Positions 30,411 through 42,028 of a stretch of DNA of 64,000 bases are shown here, one piece after another. The notes beneath the pieces were generated by a model, which was given only the letters and a program-made list of their open reading frames with translations, had not been told where the DNA came from and did no database searches. The stretch lies in NCBI GenBank assembly GCA_916610825.1, contig OU744449.1:18383344-18447343 (forward strand). The letters are read 5' to 3'. Every line of letters starts with the position of its first letter. The first letter of the stretch is position 1. Both the position numbers and the translations under genes were made by a program. Origin of the DNA: Haliclystus octoradiatus. Lineage: Eukaryota; Cnidaria; Staurozoa; Stauromedusae; Haliclystidae.

Positions 30411-33110
30411 GACATTCTGTAAAACATACCTTCGGCAACTTCACAATTTTTTTGTGAATGTAGAATTTGAGGTAAAAGAAATAAATTGATGATGATGAAT
30501 AGCAACGTTGTGTCATCAATTTATAAACAGACAACAATAGACCACTTGAGAAAAACGGGTGTAATATGTGAAAAGATGTGCCCCGCGATGTGCGAATCAT
30601 TTTTAACGTTATCATTTTATTCATTTTTAGACTAGCTCAACTGCCATTTTGTACAGCTTAAATGCAATAAATTGCTCATAAATATTTGCAATTAGAAATC
30701 CAAAAATCACGTAATTTTGAAGGAAGTTCTGTGAAAGTAATCTGTGTTGCCATTGTTCTCTTTCTTTTGTGGTGAGGAAATTTCCATTGTATTGAAGAAT
30801 TTTCCCATGACGCCTTGCAGGTCACGACCACATTTTTCCTTTTGCAAGATTTTGCTTACATGCACGTGCAAAAGTATTTCAATTTTTGCAAGAAAGTATT
30901 TCAATATGCCTAATAGGAGGAGAGATTCCCCAATTCTCTCATGCTCACAAACAGAAGAAACAATTCTCGGTTACTTATTAAAAACTTTCATGTTTGAAAT
31001 GAATGCTTTATGTAAAGTCTATTCCGGGGTCTGTCCAGGTCACTTTTGCTGTGGTTCTTACCCTGTTGAGGGTTTACAGGACATTAGGGCAATCGTTACT
31101 TTTTAGTTTTCTTTTAAGTTTCATAATTCCTGATAGTTTTCTTTGCTAGTAGCTCATCGTTGGAAAGCACTGTTACAGTGTCGCCGTATCCCCAATAGCC
31201 TACTTTATTGCATCAAATTTCAGAATCACCCGTTGTTCCTACCACTCAATGATTCATGCAGAGATTCACCCAACCGATACAGCCATAAAATTTACCTACC
31301 GATTCCTATCACTGTGAAAACCAGTTCATGAACTTGTTAACTAGCTTACAATCCATATTTATTCATTGAATTATGTAGTCAATATACCATTTATTATACA
31401 ATACATAGCCCATATTTATTTATTTTGAAGTAGGAAGTACAATAGAGTATAAATCTCATTTTTACTATACTTGTATACATGTATGTGACGAATAATTATC
31501 AAAACTGAAATCCATTATCAGGGTTGTTCTGCATTTTTAATTCCTTTTCATGTCTCTTTTGTTTTATTTACATTCTTTTTAAAAGGTTTACTGCAGGATA
31601 CTAAAGGGAGAGAAGCGACCTCTTTGAGGAGGCCGAAGGCTTACTGGCCCGGGAGCAGGCTGAAAGCCCAAGACCTGTATATAATAATCCTCATTTCACT
31701 TCCCGGTTTTCACTTTTAAGTAGCCTCACAATAAACTTTCATTTTCAGTTTGTTAGTTTGATTGTTTTCAGTTCATTTCAATTTTAATCAAATTTTTATC
31801 CTAGCTTATCTTTATCTTAATTAGTTAAACATTTTGCTGCAATGCACCGTTGTGAATATTTTCTCATTAAGGGCGCTAATGTTCAAATTAAATTTTATTG
31901 TTATATTTATAATAATTATAATATTGACGTAGTTAGGAGCAAAGGCTATCAAAGATCAGTCCATGAAATATTATGAACAAAGCTTTAACAAAGTTAATTA
32001 ATCCAATTATTGTAGTTACTCTGGTTGAATCTGTTGCTTAGATATATATTTTCTATTTACCATTATGATACATTTTAACCCTTTATGCATCACCTATTGA
32101 TATATCTCTGTACGTTATGATAAATAATGTCTTACTTTTCGAAATTTTAAAGCCACATGTAAGTCTAGGATACATTTAAAAATAACCTCCTTTGTTTCAT
32201 TTGCCGGTTTGTCATGGGTGCTGAACTTATATATACATGTACCCATAGAAGTACTTTTTAAACATTCTAACCATTTTATCACTTTCAGCATTGCTTTTAT
32301 GAAAATTCTACTGAATTCGTTCTGTCAACGATCGATAATCACAATTGGAAGTACAGTAATAGCATCCACATATATTTACAAATTTTATTACCAAATTGTT
32401 AAATTTAAAAATAAATTCTCATTCTATATGGCTTGACTTAACTTATAGGAAACATTCTTATATCAAACTATTTATGCGATATTTAAATTATGTCGTTACA
32501 TTATGTATTAAACTAAATCCACAACAATGAACAATAACGTCATTAAGTAATTGATTTGAATCGTAAACAAGCCATCTAAATACTTTTTTGAAAGACGGAG
32601 TAAATTCATTGGAAATGATACAATAAAAGCCCTATTTCTTTATTTCAAACACAGAAATATATACGCTGTATGGTTCCAATCCAGCGAAACAATCGCAACG
32701 ACGTAGTCTGGATCACGAATCCGGTGTTTACACAATGATACACGCTATTACGTATCGATTCACATTCTTGTGACCCCAACAATGACCAAAAATGCTGCTT
32801 TTCCTAAAGCAATATCAATTACATGATTTAGAAAACTATTCCCATAGCTCGCAGCAACAAAATCACTTATTCAAATTAGTATTCTTAATTAGGAGGGGTT
32901 CGAATTGAGATCCGGAGAACTATGTGAATTTAAAAGTATATCTTCTTGATAAAATTTGATCTCAAATACTGTGTACTTTTTACAGTTTGCAGAATTATTC
33001 TTGAACATGTGAGAGTCAATATTATCTTAATTGGAAGCAGCTGTATGTAAGCGGAAGACTTGGAACTTCCTGGCAGTTGCCTTATGACGATATTGCGTGG
33101 GTGTAACAAA
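30411..33110. other. Spacer between LINE and WAP cluster
   Basis: No gene recognised. Open frames at 30744-31106 and 32209-32436 have no recognisable motif. A GC-rich island at 31604-31680 is listed separately. Confidence 0.4.
31604..31680. other. GC-rich island with two GAA-loop hairpins
   Basis: Within AT-rich DNA lies GGAGGCCGAAGGC, then GGCCCGGGAGCAGGCTGAAAGCC in two parts. GCC-GAA-GGC and GGCT-GAA-AGCC form small hairpins. An AATAAA follows at 31731. It could be the 3' end of an unrecognised retroelement or a structured RNA. Confidence 0.3.
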
Positions 33111-33111
33111 A

Positions 33112-33248
33112 TTCAGTATAAAAACTGGAATATAGTATTTCAGAATAATAGCCCGAATAGTACATTTCCAAATTAGAAATTGAGTGAGTCAACTTACTTA
33201 GAATTTGGAAGGTTTGGGTATCTTCTCGTCACTATAGTGTGCTTATCG
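33112..33248 (+). pseudogene. Broken first exon and promoter of a WAP-gene copy
   Basis: It parallels the start of the intact WAP gene: a TATA box in CAGTATAAAAACTGG (about 33115), then ACATTTCCAAATTAGAAATTG, then TATCTTCTCGTCACTATAG and TGCTTATCG followed by a GTGAGT donor at 33249. At the position of the intact start codon this copy has TTTGG instead of ATGG, so the start is lost. The matching second exon may be the relic at 41245. Confidence 0.75.
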
Positions 33249-33443
33249 GTGAGTACTATTATAAGATACATCCATACACTCATCAGAATGACGTGATACA
33301 GCTGATTAAGTTTAAGACTAAATAACTGTTTTCGCTTATATCTTTATATCACTTACTTTACTAATGAAAATAATTCAGAACATCTAGAGGAAATCTACAT
33401 TAGAATTAGCTAAAATTGATAGCAGAAAGCTTATTTAGCAGGC

Positions 33444-33810
33444 AAATCTACAATCTGTGTAGTAGTACAGTCACAGAGAAATTCAACAAGCTATGTGGAC
33501 ATTTTGACGGTCAGATTATTTTTTGGAAATAGTCCATAATTATTCGCTATGATTAATTAGAGTAAAAAAATATTTTAAAATGTGTACCGTAACTAGTTCC
33601 AGGCTTTTTTAATTGCTATCGTAGTTTTAACAATAGGAGTCTGAAACTAAGTTGCAGTGCACATTTGAAGATATTTGTTGACTCTAATTAGTTCAGAATA
33701 TCATAGTGAATAATTCTAGACAATTTTCAATAACTATCTGATAGTCAAAGTGTCCATATGATTGGCTGATATTTTCTATTGGAGTATACTACTACACATA
33801 TTGTAGATTT
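33444..33810. mobile_element. MITE with inverted arms
   Basis: AAATCTACAATCTGTGTAG at the left returns inverted at the right as CTACACATATTGTAGATTT. The arms continue inward for about 120 bp (GGACATTTTGAC, ATTATTCGCTATGAT against their complements), with some divergence. There is no coding content. Confidence 0.75.
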
Positions 33811-34016
33811 TCTGTTTAACAGGAGTTAACATTCGGCAGCGGACTAAACAGCTGCATTTCAAAACTAAAAATCAAAGAAAAGTCATGGTCAAAGACGCTT
33901 CAGCTCCACTAGACCAACACTACTAAAACCAAAACACAGATCAAGCTCTAACAAGAGCTCAATTAATTAAAAAAACACTTGTGAAACAAACTATTAGACA
34001 TTTCTGATTGGTAAAC

Positions 34017-34484
34017 AGAAAATTCAACAGGCTCCATGGAGTCATGCGCAGTAGCACCCTGTCCCGTCTGATATTTTGGCCACATCTGAATTAAATCTGA
34101 ATCTCACACGATTGACTGTACTTCGGTTTGATTTGTATTTCAAACTCAACTTGACTTTGAGATTTCTGATGGCGGCCAGAAAAATGGCAGTCTTGTCCAA
34201 AAGTAACGAGATTAAAGTTTCAAAATAACAGCTTTCGACAATAATCATCGTCATATAATATAATTCGTGTGAATACGAAGTTATTATCCTAGTCATCGTA
34301 GAATTCCAGAATTAAACTATATAATATAGGCTTGCTATTCTTTGTCTACAGTCACAGCTCATAGCCTTCCTTATGCTATAAGTCTTGGTCTTTAACATCA
34401 ATTTGGAAAGTAAGGAAAGGAGCTCACTCAATCAAGTAAGGACTAAGGTACTAACTGATGTTAGATAGGCTTAGTGATCCACTA
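34017..34484 (-). repeat. Interspersed repeat, inverted copy 1
   Basis: Its reverse complement matches 39099-39746: GTGGATCACTAAGC, AGTGAGCTCCTTTCCTTAC, TTCTACGATGACTAGGATAA, and onward to GCCTGTTGAATTTTCTGTTTA. An open frame occurs in both copies because the sequence is shared; the encoded peptide is not a known protein. Confidence 0.85.
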
Positions 34485-35383
34485 TGATCTGATATAGTAT
34501 TTATTAAATTACAAAAAAGCTAACATTAATGAGTAAAAACAACTTATCTGAAAATAAAATAGTAAACAAACTTATCTATTTGTATTGTAGACTTTGCAAC
34601 ACTGAGCCAGAGTAAATGTTTGTAATTTCTGTTTACAATCATAGAAATGTAGGCTACTTGCAGAGCAAAATCCTCTGATAAAGTGTTCCACCGTTCATAT
34701 AGCACAGTAAATAAATGGATGCTTAACAACTTGCAGAAACAGGATAATGGTGGCATTTGGGACGATTAATTTGTCATAACGCTTTACAACTTACATATAA
34801 TAATTATTAATTAATATGTATCAACATGTGTGTATATGCATCAATATGAGATACTTACACAACAAATAACTAATGGACAATCTACAAGACTATAGGCTAA
34901 GCTAATTTTTGATTATAAAGAGTAGGCCCCTACAAAGTTGAAAGAGACGGCATTCTGAGGTGATCAGTCAAGATAATTAAAATATGCAACATCGGTAATC
35001 TTCATCAGGATGTCTCGTGATATTAAACTACCTCCTAGAAAGTTATGTTAGACATACGGGAGGCTGAGAGCTGGACTGTACGCGGACATATGTTTTGTAG
35101 ATTAAGCCTAGCAATCGGCAAAGAGAAATGTTAACATTTTAATATCAAATATGCCCCTAACATGCCTTGGTAGAAATCATGAAACAATAGAGGGATGGTT
35201 TATATTTCGTGTAGGGCCTACTTCTGTGTGTGTACTCTTTACTAAAAATATCATACATTTATGAAAATTGATGTTGTTCAAGCAAATATCAAAATAATGA
35301 GTTGAAGTTTAGAAATAGATACAGTTGAAATCTGTGTAGCCTATAGCAGCCAGCTATGAGAGGTAGATAAATTGATCAATGTA
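34485..35383. other. Spacer
   Basis: AT-rich, with no gene or repeat recognised. Confidence 0.35.
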
Positions 35384-35454
35384 GACTGGTAGCTCAATAG
35401 TATAGTGCATGTAGTCCCTGTTGGAGACCGGGGTTTGATTCCTCATCGCCTCAC
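35384..35454 (+). repeat. tRNA-like relic, possible SINE head
   Basis: GGTAGCTCAATAGTATAGTG resembles a polymerase III A box and GGTTTGATTCC (35432-35442) a B box, at tRNA-like spacing. The acceptor and T stems do not pair well, so it is not a working tRNA gene. Confidence 0.5.
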
Positions 35455-35577
35455 AAAATGTAATTTATCTATATGTACCAGTAACTTTCATGTAATAGAG
35501 CTCATTGTAATTTCAATTAGTTGATTATAATTTGACTGCTGTTCAGACATTCATTCACATGCAAACGAGCTTGAAGT

Positions 35578-35908
35578 TTTCATAAAAATATGCTGAACAA
35601 TTACCTATTCCTTGTTTAAATTAAATTCTATTGTAAACCCTTCAAATATCCAATTTATATTTCATGATTCACGGTTATAGCCTTCTTATCATTTTGTGAA
35701 AATGCTGGATGTGAGCTTCATGGTCTTTGATTCTTTTGTTATTCCAAGATTTTGTGAATTCATAGAAGCATGACGAAAACACAAAATGTATGAATTAAGA
35801 GGGCTCTGACCGTGAAATGATTTATAAATTCATCTCTGCTGAGCTCCACAATAAAATCTGACCAAAACAAGGAATATGCAATTGTTCAGCATATTTTTAT
35901 GAACACTT
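35578..35908. mobile_element. Foldback MITE
   Basis: ATAAAAATATGCTGAACAAT at the left is mirrored by its complement at 35866-35903. Further inside, TTCATGATTCACGGTTATAG is mirrored near 35800-35830. The whole unit is a long imperfect hairpin with no coding content. Confidence 0.7.
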
Positions 35909-36303
35909 CTATGTGATTTTCAAGTTGCCCGGAGAAACCTACCGTTTTAGTTCTCTGGTGCTCGGTCTAATACCAAGAGTGACCACTGTAGACGGGTGGT
36001 TGCTGTATAGAGGTGACCTATGAATTCTGGCAAAACAGCATGTGGCCTTTGTTTTCAAATTAGTTTTAATAATACTAGGCATTTGGCGTGGTCCAACCCT
36101 GGGCAGCATAATGCTGTACCAAAACCTTTGAAGCCATTGTTACTCGAGTCTTGTAGCTAATCTGTCTCCCCTACTACCTTCTTTCAAGTCACTTCAGAAT
36201 CAATCAAATGCATTTCTAATTTTGTACCGATTTTGTTGGAAACTCTCCTCTTACACCCCCTCTGAGTTTTGAATCTCTCTCTTGTCACGTGGGTATTTTC
36301 AGT

Positions 36304-36429
36304 GTGCGTTGTTCAAGGCAGTCAAAATTAGCCCTATTCACAAATATATTCATAAACAGGATAACAATAATTATGGAGCAATTGCTCTTTGCCTGTATTG
36401 TCGAAAATTAATGGAAATCATTTAACAAC
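36304..36429 (+). pseudogene. Fossil LINE reverse-transcriptase fragment
   Basis: One frame reads ALFKAVKISPIHKYIHKQDN, NNYGAIALCLYCRKLMEI, which follows the LINE pattern (K-T-P-hK-D-NNYRPI-L---SK--E) with the key NYRPI changed to NYGAI. A second weak fragment, FYHFEYCADVWENQ, at about 36500 could be the post-RT region of the same relic. Confidence 0.5.
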
Positions 36430-36699
36430 TATCAATTTACCAATGTAAGTTTCATTGGATGTTTACATCTAAAAACAAGAAGGATTTTGTTTGATGCCTT
36501 TGTTTTCTATCATTTCGAATACTGTGCTGATGTCTGGGAGAACCAACAGTATGCAAAAACACCTTGATTGCCTCCATAATCTACTGAAGAAGGATACATG
36601 GCAGTGGTGTTATTTATATTATCGATGATTAGAAATAAAGTATACGCTAAGTGAAGCTCGTGCTCAAGAATGTTTCAACCGCTCAAACTTCAAAAACAT

Positions 36700-38110
36700 T
36701 CTACGACGAACACATTCTAAGTGTATAGTATGAAGATCAGTATGTATAGTACTGCACTTTGAAAAGTTGAAACGGTTCAACATAACAGTTATTCTAATGT
36801 TTCTTGAAAGGCCTATTCAAATTGAAAAACTACATTTAGAATAACTTCTCAGAAAAGTGACTACTGCCCAGAATGTGTAAAAACAGCCTTGTATTTGAGG
36901 TTCATGAATGGTTCATGAACTCAACAAAATTTTCGTACGGGAATAGGCCTACTTATTTGCGTAGCACCAACCAATGATAAATCTATGTGAAAATCATATG
37001 ATAATAATTAATGAAATATTTTGTAATAATAAAATGAAAGAAAATTTAAAAAGTAACTTTCTTAAAAGCATCAGGAGCAAATTTCTGAGTAATGAAGAAA
37101 TCATACCCACATTAATCTTACTATCACAGAGTCATATCTGACAGGTATAATTAAAGTGAACAACCTTCAACCGTGTTTAAAATCAAACCCACAACGAAAG
37201 TAAAACTAAAGTGACAATATTGTCAATTACAAATAAGAAAATATAATAATTAAAGAATTTGAAAATTCCAAAAGTACATATATATATATATGCTAATTGT
37301 GAATAACAAATTTAACGTCAAACAGTTTTGAGCCTCATTTATTTTGCACCTGCGTATTTAAGATGTGCGAATCCAATCAGATTGGATAGCATCCAGGTTG
37401 TGATATTTTAGGTCTTTGGATTGTATGGAATTTGTAATTGTATTTATTGATTCCAGATTATTTTGGATTTTGAAACTTGGATGAGTATTGTACTTTGTAG
37501 CGATTAATCAATATGTTCTAGTTCCTCTCAACTGCTGCTTCTTGTACATATAGCCACATTCATGTTCCACTCTCTAGTACATCAATTACACGTTTGATGT
37601 GAAATGAATTATACAATTTCTCATTGTACGTATTGTATTATCATTTTGATGTGCTGTATGTGACTGTCTCATGTCAACACCCTATATAATTCCTGTAATA
37701 TATCTATGTTGTCTATGTGTAGATTGAATAATAAATTAGATACAGTTTAGCCTTCATTGTGCTCACTAGCCATTGCGTCTCGAATATCGATAGTTGTTGT
37801 TATAGCAAAGCCAGCTATACGACATACAGTGATCGTCTGCACATTTATTCATGCTGGTATTTAATATCGCTGTGTAGTAGTTTTGTATTTTATCACAGTA
37901 GTAGTAAGTAAGTGTCTAACGCAGAATATCCAGCATCAAGTTAAAAGATATCTGATTGATGCTCCTGAGACTGTATCAAGCAATCATCCATAAATTTATA
38001 CATTAAAAACTTAGATTAGTTTACATTAATTACAAATTTTTTGTTTCGAATCGGATTATATTTATAATTGGCATATTGCTTCGAATCGGATTGGAATCGG
38101 GCCACTACAA
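36700..38110. other. Spacer
   Basis: No gene recognised. There is a short TA run at about 37279. Confidence 0.35.
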
Positions 38111-38119
38111 CATTCATAC

Positions 38120-38567
38120 TAGCCTGCGTACCAGCCCCAAGGTTTTTTCTGAAACCATAGGGTCTGTGAACTAATGTGTGATTTTCAGCCCAGCAAGTTC
38201 TCAAGAAATTGAAATATAATTTATGCGTTTCTTATTAATCATTCATTTCATCATGGCGGCTGCTCAACTGACTAAGGCGTGTTTTGATGAAGATTTGTTT
38301 TCAAAGAGTTGTAATTATGTCTGTTCTCTATTTTTTATCGAGAAATGCGTTTGGAACAAAGGCAGGCGATGAAAGCCTTTATAAAAGAAAGGATATATTC
38401 TTTAGTGCCAACACAGGTTATGGGAAGTCATTTGTTTTTCAATCCCTGTCGTATATCATAGACGCGAATAATTAACCATAGGTGTGATCTTCATCGGACA
38501 GAAAGCGGCGTTTTAGTTCACAGACCCTATGGTTTCAGAAAAAACCTTGGGGCTGGTACGCAGGCTA
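38120..38567. mobile_element. Transposon with 54-bp perfect inverted ends and captured gene fragment
   Basis: The first 54 bases (TAGCCTGCGTACCAGCCCC...) are the exact reverse complement of the last 54 (38514-38567). CATTCATAC is duplicated on both sides (38111-38119 and 38568-38576). A 9-bp duplication and long ends suggest a Mutator-like element, though other superfamilies are possible. The 340-bp centre is not transposase; it carries a helicase-like fragment, listed separately. The perfect ends imply recent activity. Confidence 0.88.
38253..38474 (+). pseudogene. RecQ-like helicase fragment inside the transposon
   Basis: One frame has FGTKAGDESLYKRKDIFFSA followed by NTGYGKSFVFQSL. This matches RecQ-family motif 0 (FG-K--Q) and motif I (Walker A, usually LPTGYGKS-FQ). 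A start-like ATGGCGGCT at 38253 opens a different frame, MAAAQLTKACFDEDLF, so a frameshift separates the likely N-terminus from the Walker motif. Nothing after motif I is present. Confidence 0.55.
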
Positions 38568-39098
38568 CATTCATACCCGTAATCAATTTTGTGTAAATCC
38601 GATCTGATGTACACTTCAATGCGTATGGTCTTGCTTCAAGATGGCATGAACATATATACTGGCTCTTGCTATCACTGAACTATACTACAGTTAGGCCTAC
38701 TTGTAGTTTTTGATTTTGAAATAAATTGATTAAAAGCCTATCGTTCATTCAGGCATTGTTAAATATTTACATTGTTTTATGGAATTCAGATAATTGACAT
38801 TTTCTTAATTGATTAATACTGCACGCTGTTAGTTTGAAGCTTCAATATAATTGTTTATGGTATGACGACTTTCATCGCAATACACTGTAACTGACTTGTT
38901 TCAGTCAAAACTCTGTGGCTTGATAGAGATTTTATCGATAAGAAGTACTATATTAACATATCATATCATAACTAACATTTTGAAATATATTGAATGTTTG
39001 AGAATTATTAAGACTTAAAAAATCTATTTCTTATTCAATGAATTGATTCAAATAAAAGCTGATAAATACATGTATATATGATAACCATATCATAAACA

Positions 39099-39746
39099 GT
39101 GGATCACTAAGCATCACTATTATCAATTATTACCGCAGTTAATTGAGTGAGCTCCTTTCCTTACTTTCCTGATTAATGTAGGTTATAGACTATGATTTGA
39201 AGGTAAGCTAGCCTATTATATGTCTACAATCTATTCATGTTTTGATATTATATTAATATTATCATATCTTACTATTCAAATCTGAGTTAGATTACACCAT
39301 ACTTCATGTTAAATTTTCAAATATCTTCCCTTACCCTGTCCAATATTCAATATTAGCTATTTAAAAATGCACCGTGTTCTCTGTCTCTGTTCGTTGATAA
39401 GTAACAACGTAGACGAGCAAATGGTTGATAAATATTGCATCAACTGTACTGGTATTCTACGATGACTAGGATAATAACTTCGTATTCACACGAATTATAA
39501 TATATGACGATGACCATTGTCGAAAGCTGTTATTTTGAAACTTTAATCTCGTTACTTTCGGACAAGACCGCCATTTTTCTGGCCGCCATTAGAAATCTCA
39601 AAGTCAAGTTGAGTTTGAAATACAAATCAAACCGAAGTACAGCCAATCGTGCGAGATTCAGATTTAATTCAGATGTGGCCAAAATATCAGACGGGACAGG
39701 GTGCTACTGCGCATGACTCCATGCAGCCTGTTGAATTTTCTGTTTA
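39099..39746 (+). repeat. Interspersed repeat, inverted copy 2
   Basis: Partner of 34017-34484, in opposite orientation. It is longer because of about 200 bp between the GAGCTCCTTTCC part and the TTCTACGATGAC part. Both copies end at GAATTTTCTGTTTA. Confidence 0.85.
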
Positions 39747-41066
39747 ACTTTCTGATTATCTAATTTTAACTACTAATACTATTATACTATCGGTTTATTT
39801 ATGTAATTTATTATACCATTCCTTTATCAAACTTTTTTCCCCAATAAGACATCAAGAAGCATCATCATTATACCTTTAGTTGTAGTATTATAATATACTG
39901 TATTACCATCTCCTTTATCTGGCCGGTAATAATGTAAGCCCGTTTATTTGTCTCAAATACATCTGTCTATATCTATGTCTAAGTTTGCTTTAACTCAGGA
40001 ATGAAAATGCCTTGCAAGAAATTATTCGGGTTTGACCCTTACTGTTAATTATTGATGTGTAGATATTGCTTATACTGCTAGTGATACATACATAGTAAAA
40101 TATCCAATCTTATATGTAGCAAGAATATTCCAACTTTCAGCAACAGTTGATGATCTATGAGCTATTAATTTTTCCTTGAGGAGGCACGAATTTATTTACT
40201 TAGTCATACTTTTGTTAAAAGCAAGACAATTTTTACTGAAATTTAGCAACATTTCACTTTATTTTGGATACTTGTATAGATACATTTCGTGCTTTTCTTG
40301 GCTAAGATTGAGCATCGTTGGTCTTGGTCATCTTGGTCATCGTTTTCTATTTCTGTTGGAAAATGTCTACTTAGAGGTTAACTTAGATGGAATATATCAG
40401 ACAACTTTGCTATAAAGTGGTAAAGTTTTGAATCAACCCTGTATGTATATAAACTCCACCAGCAAACAACGGTCAATATACCATATCTCATAGCTGGTTG
40501 TTACAATGCAACTTCTGTATAAAGGTCAGGCTATAGAACAACCATCTGGCTGTAATTGTCACTTTATGATGCTACCAATGTTCATTTATATTGAATCTAA
40601 CCTCTAGAAATCCCACCTCCTTTTAATTATTGGCGAATACTCTCTCAGCTCATAAACTGGCCGCAATAGGTTTCATTCTATATGCATGTTTCCTCTACAG
40701 AGGTAAGAAGCCTAATTTCCAAAACAGCCTGAAATAAAGGATATCTTCTAGATTTTTTTATGTATTTCATTGAGATAAAGGCAGTATATTCCAGAGTTCA
40801 CAAGCATGAAACCATTCTAAAATTTGCGAAAATTCTGGAAAATGCTCCTACTTGCCTGTGGTAAAAAAGCTGCATTAACGTTTAAAATGCACAGACTAAA
40901 ATATGACACTTTTGGTTGTTTCGAGCCTTTATTTTTCCCAACGAGTCCAAGAAGTGGCTGAAAATGTTGAAGGATGTGACATAGCTTGTTATCTACAGAC
41001 ATAAGACAGACAAGTTAGATAAGTGTTTACAGAATTCCTGTCCAAATGTGAAGGGTTAAAGAAATT
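39747..41066. other. Spacer
   Basis: No gene recognised; short open frames at 40176-40415 and 40817-41002 lack motifs. Confidence 0.35.
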
Positions 41067-41244
41067 GAATGGCAATACATAGTCTCGATCTGCCACAGAG
41101 AAAAACGTTAGAACGTGGATCATTAATTGTAGAACGTATTGTTGTACTGATCTTCCTCATGAGGGCCTAAATGTCTAGGAAAAATGCTACAGGATCTATG
41201 ACGTCTGTCACTTAACCCTATTTCTGTGTTATTCATTCTAACAG

Positions 41245-41308
41245 ACTGGCAAGATGGTCCCTGTTCAACTTGGGGCTCAATTGCCTAAAGTTACAATTTT
41301 TCCGTTCA
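41245..41308 (+). pseudogene. WAP-gene second exon relic, upstream copy
   Basis: After CTAACAG it reads TGKMVPVQLGAQLPKVTIFP to a GTAAGT donor, in the same phase as the intact gene's exon 2 (TGQMVPVVPSKVPVCPL). The codon for the first WAP cysteine has become Phe. No WAP exon follows before the intact gene begins, so this copy is dead. Its presumed first exon is 8 kb upstream at 33.2 kb. Confidence 0.75.
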
Positions 41309-41889
41309 GTAAGTATATGCTAGATTTGAGAAATCATATGGTATGAATTGCTGCATTATTCAAGTCAAATCGAGAAAAGTGTAGGGATGGATGTGCAATC
41401 AGGCCAGCAATCAGATTACAATTAATCGTTGGCATCGAGTTTTCTTAAGCTGGTGTTATATTTTAAATATTTTTGAAGAAAAACTCTGCACACGTAAAAT
41501 ATAAAACACACTACGACCACATTTAATGTTTGTTTCTTATCGTTAGTTTGCAGTTTTTGTAGGAAAAAGATTAACATTAGCTAATAATGAGAATTATAAT
41601 ACAGTAGTAGTAATACTATTGGCTAATAGAATAAAATAAATTATAAAAGGTTTCAAATACAATTGTTCGCATGCCTGCGGTTTGATTTATAATCTATTGA
41701 TAACGACGTTTCCCATTCATGAATCTACTTCATTCTCCATAATTGAGATTATATATCCGGATAAAGCGGGGGCTAAAATCGCCTGCATCTACTAATGCAC
41801 AGATAAAATACAATTTAATAAAGATATCTCAACGAACAGGAAATTCTGACTATTTCAATTGCTTTGTGGTAGTTGCGTGGGTTCACAAA

Positions 41890-41905
41890 ATTGATTATAA
41901 AAACC
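41890..41905 (+). promoter_or_regulatory. TATA box of the intact WAP gene
   Basis: TTGATTATAAAAACCC lies about 80 bp before the start codon, at the same relative place as the TATA of the broken copy at 33.1 kb. Confidence 0.6.
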
Positions 41906-41977
41906 CGAATAGCACCAGAACATTACATTTCAAAATTGAAGATTGAAGATTGAGGGAGAACTAAGCTTAAATTAAAA

Positions 41978-42028
41978 ATGGCTTTCTTTGCAGCTCTGAG
42001 TATCCTTGTGTCACTAGTATGCTTATCG
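41978..42028 (+). CDS. WAP gene exon 1: signal peptide
   Basis: Seventeen codons, MAFFAALSILVSLVCLS, ending TTATCG/GTGAGT. It is hydrophobic with no charged residue, a typical signal peptide core; cleavage is probably just after, near TGQ in exon 2. Confidence 0.8.

Noticed and set aside
34042-34296. 84-codon minus-strand frame with a matching frame at 39504-39716
   Set aside because: Shared because both lie in the inverted repeat; the peptide has no recognised domain.
35384-35454. Functional tRNA gene
   Set aside because: A and B boxes are present but the acceptor and T stems do not pair; kept only as a tRNA-like relic.
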